From the NCBI GenBank assembly GCA_015227615.1, contig JAALGZ010000008.1, positions 124,001 to 188,000 on the forward strand: DNA of 64,000 nt, given 5' to 3'. Below are positions 55,086 to 64,000 of the stretch, piece by piece. The notes beneath the pieces were generated by a model, which saw nothing but the letters and a program-made list of their open reading frames with translations, did not search any database and was not told the origin of the DNA. Numbering within the stretch: the first letter of the stretch is position 1; every line of letters begins with the position of its first letter. The stretch is from Labyrinthula sp. Ha (lineage: Eukaryota; Sar; Bigyra; Labyrinthulida; Labyrinthulaceae). Position numbers and translations under genes: made by a program.

Positions 55086-56810
55086 ATGAAGAAGAAATTA
55101 AAGTTGGTAAAAGTACCTGCAGTTCATTTAAGAGAGGATAACAAAGAAATTAGTGCTAATGAAATATTTAAGACGCAAAAATTCGTGCAACTTAAGCTTA
55201 TTGAACAACCTTCGGCAGAAGAGGCGCTGTTTTCTAGGGTAGACTTGAGCCCTATTCATGAAAAGGAGGAGAAAGATAGTATAGACTACGTTTCTTTCGA
55301 TAAAACAAAACTCTTTTCCGACGAGTTCTTAAATTTTATCGAGTTAAAACCTCCCGAAACATTAGTCTTTGACAAGAGTATGGAGTTTTTCCCAGTGGTT
55401 CAACCAAAGAGTCAAGCCAATGTTTTTTTATTGGAAGCTCCACTAGAAGAACTGAAGGAATATATGCGTTTTCCGACTCCAGTTACAACACCTTGCGTTA
55501 CCAAAAGAAGTGCTCAAAAGAAGAATCTGATTGAAGTAATATTAAGAGCAAACGGACTAAGACTCTTCTCAGAAGACCTGTTATTTCTTCCCGTTAATTG
55601 CAATCACTCGGAGAATCCGCAAACGGAGCATGAGCTGATATTTCTCAGTTCTGAAGAAATCAGCTTAACAAGTGATATATATGATAATAAATGTGAAGAT
55701 TTGTTTAGATATGCGAATTGTTTGTGTTCTGATCATAGGCTTGAAACTTTGTGTGGAACCTATGTTTCAAGAATATTGAAAGATGCGTTTTTTGAATGCT
55801 TTATGGAGTGTTCTCCCTGTGACGTATGGAAAGAGTTGAAAGCTAGTTCCGGAAACCTGGTTAAAGTTTTAAATAACCTAAGAGAAGACTCACAGAAGCA
55901 GATACTGAAGATAACTTGTTTTGTATGGGGCTTAATTGCTTCGGAAAATTGCTCAATGCCTACCAGGAAATGTAAGAGTTTAATTCTAGCATATCTGTCG
56001 GGTATACAGCTCACCGAGGATCATTTATTAGCTCAGTTTATTAGCACCATAAGAAGTCTATGTCACTTGAGATTCAGAGTTGTTCTAAATCAGAGCCATG
56101 TAAGGGTTTTCGAGATTCTTTCTGGAGAAATGTTTGAAGATGTAGATATTATTGAAACTGAGTTGTCCAAGCACATTTCTCTTGAAATTAGTGCTGAAGA
56201 AGCAGTTCTTGTTCCTGAGGATATGTTTTCAGTAAAAGAATTTCTAGAATCAGTGGCTGCAGGGTTTCTTAACAAGTACAAGAAACTACATCTTGTATTC
56301 CTCGAAGATTTTGATGAAGAAAAGGTCGCAGAAGTTCAAATTAGTTTGTCCTTCTTTAACCAAAGTATAGATAATGCAAGAGTTGAGTTTCACCTGTCGA
56401 AGTACTTTGAAACTCTCTTGAGACAGCTAATTCTCAAGGGTGATAAGAAAGAACATAATACAGCTCATCGAGTTTCTCTTCATTTATCCGACTGCCACTG
56501 TCGTGAAGTGTGGATTGAATCATTCAAAAATAACAAGGAATGCCCTTTGAAATCGCATTTCTTGTATCAGTTTCCTAGTCTGAGTTTTACTAGAGCAATA
56601 CAATTGCTGGAATCAAGTACGTCATTAGCTAAAATCTTATTACCAGGCAATGAAATTTTATCAAAAGGAGACCAAGAGTTTGCTTCTCTAACCGCGGATT
56701 ATGTAAAGCAGCTGAGGAAGAGGAGATTAGTTCTGTCTTCGGCGCCTCCAAGAACCCGAAGATTTAGAAGCAGAGGACGTCTACGCCAAACCACACTAGC
56801 TTGGACCTAG
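55086..56810 (+). CDS. SHOC1/ZIP2-like (XPF-family) meiotic crossover protein, tentative
   Basis: 574 residues, one exon, clear ATG. The N-terminal 190 residues are polar, with a pattern of acidic and Leu-Pro-Val segments. The middle is helical, with a cysteine-rich patch (about 210-245). From about 395 the segment KKLHLVFLEDFDEEK and the following helices resemble the degenerate XPF nuclease fold of SHOC1/ZIP2 without catalytic residues. FLYQFPSLSFTRAIQLLES (492-510) matches the FPSLN-type helix-hairpin-helix that these proteins keep. The C terminus is very basic and ends RLRQTTLAWT. SHOC1 works with an ERCC1-like partner to bind branched DNA and promote crossovers together with MER3/HFM1, which is also in this window. 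The protein is shorter than animal or plant SHOC1, and the call rests on pattern only. Confidence 0.5.
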   Translation: MKKKLKLVKVPAVHLREDNKEISANEIFKTQKFVQLKLIEQPSAEEALFSRVDLSPIHEKEEKDSIDYVSFDKTKLFSDEFLNFIELKPPETLVFDKSMEFFPVVQPKSQANVFLLEAPLEELKEYMRFPTPVTTPCVTKRSAQKKNLIEVILRANGLRLFSEDLLFLPVNCNHSENPQTEHELIFLSSEEISLTSDIYDNKCEDLFRYANCLCSDHRLETLCGTYVSRILKDAFFECFMECSPCDVWKELKASSGNLVKVLNNLREDSQKQILKITCFVWGLIASENCSMPTRKCKSLILAYLSGIQLTEDHLLAQFISTIRSLCHLRFRVVLNQSHVRVFEILSGEMFEDVDIIETELSKHISLEISAEEAVLVPEDMFSVKEFLESVAAGFLNKYKKLHLVFLEDFDEEKVAEVQISLSFFNQSIDNARVEFHLSKYFETLLRQLILKGDKKEHNTAHRVSLHLSDCHCREVWIESFKNNKECPLKSHFLYQFPSLSFTRAIQLLESSTSLAKILLPGNEILSKGDQEFASLTADYVKQLRKRRLVLSSAPPRTRRFRSRGRLRQTTLAWT

Positions 56811-56864
56811 GAAAAAGCTCGAAGGAATACAATACTATACCTATTAAGCTGCTAGCTACAATAA

Positions 56865-58364
56865 TTAGTTCCACACCACTGGGATAGACTGGGCGTTTGA
56901 GGTAAACATACCAGTTGGATCATATTTGCGCTTAATACTCAGCAATCTTTGAAAATTGTTACCGTACAATCTGCTGGACCACTCCTCATAGCTGAGAGCT
57001 CGATCTCTATAATTGCCGAATCCACGAAGTTCATAACCGTTCTCAACTAATGCCGCTTCAAATGCAATTACATGGCTTTTGAAAATGGAATCCATGTCCT
57101 CTGGCCAATCAAACTCATCTCCTAAAACTGGATCCGGCCACATTCTTCCATCAAAGCGAAGAAGCCAAACTTGGTTTCCATGATGCAAAGCAGTATCAGT
57201 GTCTTTAATGTCACTAAATGTACTGTTGCCTCCAGAGAAATCCATGAAACCGTTCATGTAAAAACCATCAACAGAAAAAGAAAGAATATCTTCGATCAGA
57301 AGTTCATATAACTCAGGTGCCAATTCTCTATTCAACGTCAAGGATTGGTAGTAGAATGCTCTGGTGCCAACAGTTCCACCATTCTCTAGGTTCATGGAGC
57401 TCCCAGCAGTAGCCACTTCCAACTCCCATGGGGTCAGTTCTCTGTAGTCGATAGTCACATTTATAGGAATTAAGTCCATAAGAGCTGCAAGAGTCGAGTT
57501 GAACTCTGCTGGGTCTGCGAAGGACTGCATTTCAACTCTGAACTCACTTCTGATGTAGAATCTAAAAGCAAAATGCTTTGGTACGACATTAATCCCCCAT
57601 TCCTGGACAATGCCGAATAAGTTTGCTAATACTGAAGGCGAAAGTGAAGTTTCTACTGAAGCAACCGTCACAAAAATTGCAATATCGTATATTGGTTGCC
57701 ACGTCTTGGCTGACATTGACAAGATAACTCCATATGAGGCCCCCGCACCTTGAGATGCAAAGAGTAAATCACTTCCTATACCTCCTGTTTCGATCCTTCC
57801 GCAAGGCAACATATAAGTAACATTAACGATAGTATCCGTAGGCTCACCCATGAACCTTGAAGTGATTCCAAACCCACCTCCAATATATGAACCCACCATA
57901 CCAACGCTACCGCCTCGAACATGCGCAATTAGTCCTCCATTCGTTTGGTTTACAAGTTGTGCTACAGTTGCAACTCTTGCCCCAGCTCCAAAAGTTACTA
58001 CTTCGCCATCGTAAGATACTTGGTTTAACTTACCCACGGAGATGACTAAGTTCCCTGGATCACCAAATCCGTATCCAACAAAAGAATGCTGGCCTGCAAG
58101 AACAGAAACTTTCACCTTGGCTGCTGTCGCACAACGAAGACTGTTGCGAATATCTTGCTCATCATCTGGAAAGGTGATTCCTGCTGCTGCCCTTTCACTG
58201 AGTAGCTGGAATTGATATACTGATTTGTACAACTCTTCCCCTGGAAACGTTGAAGTCACATTGAAATTGCTAAGGCATGTCTGCAGAAGGTCTTGCGAAT
58301 CCTGAGCAGTAGTAAATTTAATTGCCAAGCATAAACCAAATACACCTTGCTTGATAAACTTCAT
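56865..58364 (-). CDS. secreted FAD-linked oxidoreductase, berberine-bridge/GOOX-like, copy B
   Basis: 499 residues, one exon, complete, with a signal peptide (1 to about 20, ending TTA-QDS). Architecture is as in copy A: PCMH FAD domain, His93 in AGQHS for covalent flavin, no second-link cysteine (RGGSVGMVG, about 150-158), and berberine-bridge C terminus KYDPTGMF...QSIPVVWN. In a 119-residue stretch of the FAD domain I count 12 differences from copy A, mostly conservative, so the enzymes are likely to have similar chemistry; divergence is greater at the signal peptide and around 240-320. No similarity to copy A is visible upstream of the coding region. A TATA-like word lies about 125 bp upstream of the start (near 58490). 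It ends 54 bp from the SHOC1-like gene, tail to tail. Confidence 0.95.
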   Translation of the reverse strand: MKFIKQGVFGLCLAIKFTTAQDSQDLLQTCLSNFNVTSTFPGEELYKSVYQFQLLSERAAAGITFPDDEQDIRNSLRCATAAKVKVSVLAGQHSFVGYGFGDPGNLVISVGKLNQVSYDGEVVTFGAGARVATVAQLVNQTNGGLIAHVRGGSVGMVGSYIGGGFGITSRFMGEPTDTIVNVTYMLPCGRIETGGIGSDLLFASQGAGASYGVILSMSAKTWQPIYDIAIFVTVASVETSLSPSVLANLFGIVQEWGINVVPKHFAFRFYIRSEFRVEMQSFADPAEFNSTLAALMDLIPINVTIDYRELTPWELEVATAGSSMNLENGGTVGTRAFYYQSLTLNRELAPELYELLIEDILSFSVDGFYMNGFMDFSGGNSTFSDIKDTDTALHHGNQVWLLRFDGRMWPDPVLGDEFDWPEDMDSIFKSHVIAFEAALVENGYELRGFGNYRDRALSYEEWSSRLYGNNFQRLLSIKRKYDPTGMFTSNAQSIPVVWN

Positions 58365-61300
58365 TTCTATTGATGCTTTTCTTATGGTGCAACCATATCT
58401 TTATTTCTAGGAACTAGTGGTAAATAAAGAGTTACAGTAACTCCGTGCTTCGCAGTAGTTAGTTCCAATCCAGTGTCTAGTATGTTCTATATAAAACAGA
58501 CTTGCAAGTTGAGTTCACTAGTTCAACACCATATATTTAGTGTTACAGTGGAACACAGTTGTACTGCGTATTGTTTATTATAGTAATACTTGATTATGAC
58601 CACTGACCAGGAGTTATGGAATATGTGTATTCGAAATACAGTGTCTTATAACACGATATAAGCAGCTAGAATCTAGCTAGACAATTGTATTTTGGTGCGT
58701 GGCTTAGAATATGTATAATTGAAGTACTCTTTGTTCCCGGTGTCAATATATCCCTGTTTTATTACTATTTCTTGGATCTCGTTTGAAGATATTCTCGAAC
58801 TTGTTCATTTAACGCCGAGTAGATACTAGAACTATTTCTTAAAGGATATCTTGTCGTTCTTGGTTTCCTGCTCATAATATATCAACTCACATAGGTTATT
58901 GAGTAATAAATTATTTGTTTTTTTTTCAAGAATGTATTTCCTTTGAGAGAAAGGGTAAGGTAGTTTTAAAGTATTGAAGAGGATATGATCTTTCGAGATC
59001 TCAAGAATACTTGATTTTCTTCCAGAGATTATTGAAATATAGTTTAGCTCGGTTCTCGATTACTATCCGTTATTAAATAGATGTACAGGAATTCGGGAGA
59101 TTGGCGCTATCGCAAACAAAGAAATATCTTTTTGTTGCGAGAGAAACTAGCTTCATTATGGATGAAAACCTATAGGAAGTCAAGGGATAAAAGAGAAAAA
59201 CAGGAAGATACAAAGCTATTGGGGGAGGGGTTTGCAGTACATAGAATAAATGTAATGACATAACCTGCCCAGGGAATACCACGTAGGATAACACTGCAAG
59301 ACTCTCTGCTATGGATTAAACAAAGTATAGGAACTATATAAGGCCTAACCAAGTTCTCATTTAAAAGTTTGAAGAATTAAATCGATAAGTTACAGCGCCA
59401 ACATTGAGATTGGCCAGGAACATTGTGGAAAAATTTCAACTATGTGTCACTGAGCTCAAGAAATAAGTACAGTTGAGAATAAGTTCCTCGACCGATGGGG
59501 CCAGTATATATGTCCATGCTTGGTAAACTGAGCTAGCAAGCGTTTCGAGTTAATTTGCATAAATTACACAAGTCAAGTACAACATTTTTTGCTTTTATCA
59601 AGTAAGCAAATTTCAAATTGCCACTATTATTTCATTGACGGAAGGTTGTAGCAAGTGAACGGAATCTGCAAGTGCGGTTCCTTGTAGTAGCAGAGACTCA
59701 ACTTGTCAAACTAAACTATTTCCAGATACAGTTAGATCTGCTCTAATGGTAGGGTTGAAATGTAATACAATAGTTAAGGTTTGTGTTCCTAAGTTTTTTA
59801 CTTCATCCTATCGTTCTAAGTAGAGTTGTAGCCTGAGAAAAATTTCTCATTGAGGAATTGAAGATACTCAAATTCAACCTTACGCGGCACCAATTTTGGG
59901 AGTTTAAAGCTACGTGAAGCTCAGCCATGAAACTCAAAATCTTGAAAATGTCCCTCATCGAGGATCCTCAGCTTCACAATAAATTTCTTAAAAACAATCA
60001 TTAAATATCTATGTGAGTTCCTTATTCATTGTCTCAATATATTTCTTACTCAATGTGAAACGGAGACTCTCTCAGTCACACGATAAAATCTTCAAAAATA
60101 GGAATGAGTTCCTAATGAGGACTCTCACGTTACGCACTTAGTTCTAAGTAAACAGGCAGGGAACATATTTAGTCTTGATGAGTTATGAAGTATAGCACTA
60201 CTCTTAACTGGTGCCATGAACATAACAAAAAGGTTTTGAAACTACTTCGTCTTTAAAACCCTTCCCCAACTGAATTACTTCTGTATCACACGCTTCTGCC
60301 TAAAGTACGAAGCAAGTTGAGTTTTTTGCTATTTTGAAATTACCAGATTTTCACTGCCCTCTTACCGTTGGGTGTTCATATTTCTGAATTACAGTCAGCA
60401 TGTGTTTGCAGTCAACAACCAAACTGAAAGTGAACATCCGGATTGTTCAAGAATTTTAAGTAGTTTCCAGAATTTTGCTTTTTTACAAGTTTTCAAGAAG
60501 GGAAATTGTTGTCGAGAGAATTATGGTACTTTCAAATTGGAACTGACTTTGTTCTTATTATGGTCTTAGGTAATGAAAACTGGTGTAGCATATGCACAGG
60601 GTGTTTCAGTGTAAAAGGAGTCAAGATATTACAACTTGTCTTTTCCGAAGTTTTAAATAAAATAATCTTATTGCGAAATGCTGCGAGCCATTAGGGGTTA
60701 TAAATGCCTTCAACACATCAGTTGAGGATTTACATGAAATTAACGATGTGTCCTGTGGTCCACATATGTTTGGAACAAGTGCTTCAGTCATAATGTATTT
60801 GGGAGTTTACAAGTCACGTTCGACTTGATGGTTTTTAATTAGAGGTTTTCTAACACTCTGGTTCGATATCTTGGTAATGGGAGTTAGACAACGAGCCATC
60901 AAAGCTAAGTCATAGCGATGTAATACATATCATAATTAACCAGAACATTTTTGACGTCTTGCGCAATCGTGGAGCAGGAGTGACTCTAGAGACCGAAAAA
61001 TTATGATGGAATAGTGTAGGAAATGAAGATCTTAAGGCTAGTATAAACAGTAATCATCAATAATCAACGTTGCATTCGATCTATGAAAACAAAATAATAG
61101 GATAAACATGGTAAAGGAAAAATCGGATTCAAGCATAAGCACATTATTATGCTTACCTATGTAACACTTCTATAATGAAATTAAACTCTGTTCTCAAATA
61201 GTTCACAACTGATGTTTGTTTTCTGAAGAATGCGGAAATCGTACACAGGAGCCTTCACATAAACTAAGCCTAGATAAAAGGGTTAAGTGCAAAATAATTA

Positions 61301-63900
61301 TATGATTGTAATGATTCTTCGTTCAAACCTACTAATTTTCAATTCTGATTAGTAACTTGTTCCAACTTACACTATTAAGAAACCTGTTTTTTCTTAATCA
61401 CCTATAAATTTGAATAGAAAATCAAACTACTTATTTCGGATTCATCTTTTAAATTTAGAGAACGCCTTATAAACAAAAGGGCCTTTTTAGGTCACATCTA
61501 AGTTTTTTTCATTTTCTCTAGCTTGTAATCAGTCATCAATCTTCCTTGGGCGGTACTAAATTTGTTCATTCGATTATACTAATTTTGAAGTCATATTTTC
61601 TTGGAAATTCCATTTCAACCAGTTTGATAACTGAAATTAATTGCTTCGGACATACAATAACCCATTCCTTCATAGTTTATTCTTCTTGCTTGTTGTTTAG
61701 GTCCCCGGGGTAATTTAATGCTGGATTCTTAAACCTGGGAATATTTACATATAAAATATAACTCAATATGGAAGAGTGACCGCAAAATAAAACTCCCTCA
61801 GGATTTTTGGTTTCGCATGCTTAAGTGAATAACATGCAACGTTATGTTTTCAAAGCCCTGAGCTAAGTAAACAGGCTTTCTTCAGTAAGAATAGAGAAAA
61901 GGAAAGCTCTCAGTTTAGAACACAAGCACAATCAAATGTATCCTTTGATGTTCAAAGTTTTAACGTTAGTAGCTACACAGTGCTATAATACTGTAATTGC
62001 TCAAGTAATGAATTAACACTGAACAACGAACAAGTTTTTCTCAAATTTAAAACTCATATAGCTCATTGACCAATTGATCGATTCACAGCAACCTTCATCC
62101 CATTGAAAGTTTTCTAATACAGGATGCACAGTTCAAGCAACATCAATATGTGTGATAGTGTTTATTTATTGAAGCAAAAGTACAACTAGCACTGTGTTCT
62201 GTGAACAAAATCGTCATCTAGAGACATTTCTAATTTAAGGAACAAATTGTAGTAAGATAACAATTGAAGAAGTTTGTCATCTGAATTAAAAATTTATTAC
62301 TTGCTTACTTTCAAATTCCTCTTCATATGATTTATCTATCAATCATTACCAGACTGCAAAAAGATTTTAGATAATACACTATATATAGTACTAACATTTC
62401 AACCCTGCAAGGATGCTGCAGTAGAAAATGCTATAGCTTACAACAATACATTTTAGATACTAAGAAGATAATTTATCTACTAGTCTAGATTATTATTTAA
62501 CAAAATGACTTTTCATGTCGATGTACCGGAACATCTTAACATCTTTGATATAAGAAGAGCTTTGACTTTTTTCAAGGAAATTATTCATTAAACAGATGAA
62601 AGACTTCCTAATGAGTTGACCAGAGATAATAACTGTCGTTATTTATTTCCAGCCAATAGCCCAAAGGATAATAATTCAGTAGATTTTTCTTTGAACACAT
62701 AGAAAAAATGAACTAATTAAAACATTCTTAAGAGCAATTCCGTATAGTCTATCTCTTACGGAAATCCACACCTGAACTAATTCTCTTGCCTTACAAGGAT
62801 AATCTGTTAGGTTAGTTGAATATTTTAAAACAGATGGTAGTAACTATATGTCATTCTCAGTGAAGAACAATGTTCTTAATCGTGAAACTAGAATTAGAAA
62901 GTTGCCTCTTATTTTACTCGGGAATAGTTATTGTTGGTACCACATGTTATTGATCACACGAACAAAAAAAATGCATTACTTTGGATTAGTTTTACCAGTA
63001 AAACCAACTAGGCATACTAACGAAGAGAATTAATTTTCAATCAGAATGAAAAACAACAGTTTTCTAAGATTCTGCTTTCTTTCACCACTGAACTTTTCTT
63101 TTAAGGAATATTATTTTCTAGGTGATAATATATAATAATTCAGTAAGTCAGTGCTAGTAGCAAGAGAAAGATCAATATTTTGAGAAGGATTTTAAACTAT
63201 CTAGCAAACAGAAAGCTGAGTTTGAGTAATTTCTTCAAAAGAATGTATTGAAATCTTTTCTGGTTATTCCTTAGTTGGGCATTCAATCACAACATTGTTA
63301 ACCACTGTAACTAGAAACCATTCAAGGCTTTATTTCACCTGAGTAATAGAATTAGTAGTAGTAGCAAATTGGCTCTCGTCGAGAATACTTCCAGATAAGT
63401 ACCTGAACTAGTAATTAGCAGGTTCTTAACAAGAGTTAGTTGTTCATTAATGTATTTCTGTTCTTAGTAACCAGAATAATAATTTTTCTTATCTGGATCC
63501 CATTAGCGTGTATAAATCATTTAATCACTTATTCAGAAAGAAAAATCAAAAGCAGTTATATAGAAATCGAATAAAAATAAATCAATAGAATCGAGTTATA
63601 TAGTATAACAAATACCATCAGCTAGAGGTCCTTCATAATGAACAGCTGAATTACTTACGATCTTGCAGTTACTTTAACCATGCCAAACTGATTAATGGAC
63701 CCATTGCCCACCTTTGACTGATATTCCATGAAAATGTGATAACTATATTCCTAAAACTATAGAGAAACCAGTATTGTAAGTAACGTATTTCCTACTTAGC
63801 TTGTGATGACAGTATTTGTACACGCAAAACAGTTTTTGAACCAGAACAAATATTGAAGCAAATACTTAAATTTAGCAACTTAAACCAATTCCTCCTTTTA
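58365..63900. other. gene-poor interval between oxidase copies B and C
   Basis: 5.5 kb with no confident gene. A frame at 59081-59263 (60 codons, + strand) is protein-like in composition, but stops beyond it come at about the chance rate. Nothing else recognisable. Confidence 0.5.
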
Positions 63901-64000
63901 TCAGTTCCAAACTAATGGAATTGACTGTGCGTTTGAACTAAACATACCAGTTGGATCATATTTTCTTTTGATACTCACTAATCTGTCAAAATTGTCGCCA
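63901..64000 (-). CDS. FAD-linked oxidoreductase copy C, 3' end only (cut by window edge)
   Basis: The last 32 codons and TGA of a third paralogue: GDNFDRLVSIKRKYDPTGMF, then SSNAQSIPLVWN. Over its first 80 or so visible bases (63920-64000) it is identical at the DNA level to copy A, including silent positions. The last 20 bases differ at about half the positions and encode LVWN, closer to the VVWN of copy B. The gene continues beyond the window; whether it is complete cannot be seen. Confidence 0.93.
   Translation of the reverse strand, partial: GDNFDRLVSIKRKYDPTGMFSSNAQSIPLVWN

Overview
This is a nuclear window from a unicellular or simple eukaryote with an AT-rich genome (roughly two thirds A+T by eye) and the standard genetic code. 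Genes end in TAA, TAG and TGA at aligned positions, so no stop codon is reassigned. The lineage is unresolved. It has mitochondrial complex I, a secreted-type alpha carbonic anhydrase, meiotic crossover genes and a 7TM-RGS receptor. Its spliceosomal introns are extremely short. Those I can place by protein alignment and frame are 27, 28, 30, 30, 30, 32, 35 and 55 nt, with a further possible one of 28 nt. Introns this short are otherwise known from Blastocystis, some ciliates, nucleomorphs and a few other protists. Most genes here have no intron.

Layout. 1-6.5 kb: no confident gene. 6.5-8 kb: FAD-linked oxidase copy A (+). 11.8-12.7 kb: alpha carbonic anhydrase in four exons (+), tail to tail with 12.9-15.7 kb: the meiotic helicase HFM1/MER3 in five exons (-). 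16.5-17 kb: a small basic protein (-). 21.2-28 kb: NDUFS6 (+), DNA topoisomerase II (-) and a single-pass membrane protein (-). 31.7-33.2 kb: a membrane glycosyltransferase-like protein (-). 36-38 kb: a small unknown gene (+) facing a seven-transmembrane RGS protein (-). 42.4-46.9 kb: a packed block of cyclophilin H (+), a Myb/SANT-like protein (-), the splicing factor CDC40/PRP17 (+) and a probable mitochondrial membrane protein (-). 54.3-58.4 kb: an unknown coiled-coil protein (-), a SHOC1/ZIP2-like protein (+) and oxidase copy B (-). The right edge cuts oxidase copy C (-).

Themes. Two spliceosome genes (PPIH and CDC40) lie in one block. Two genes of the ZMM meiotic crossover pathway (HFM1 and a SHOC1-like gene) lie 40 kb apart. 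A shared upstream motif, TTTTGGGCAA, sits next to the starts of TOP2, CDC40/Myb and the 46.9-kb gene, twice as an inverted repeat. A MYB3R/MSA-like site precedes TOP2, and TAACGG cores lie in front of HFM1 and the SHOC1 pair. Genes come in tight groups (13-192 bp between convergent ends) separated by 3-7 kb with no recognisable gene. Those long gaps contain microsatellites, two related LTR-like scraps and several weak coding-like stretches that I cannot distinguish from chance.
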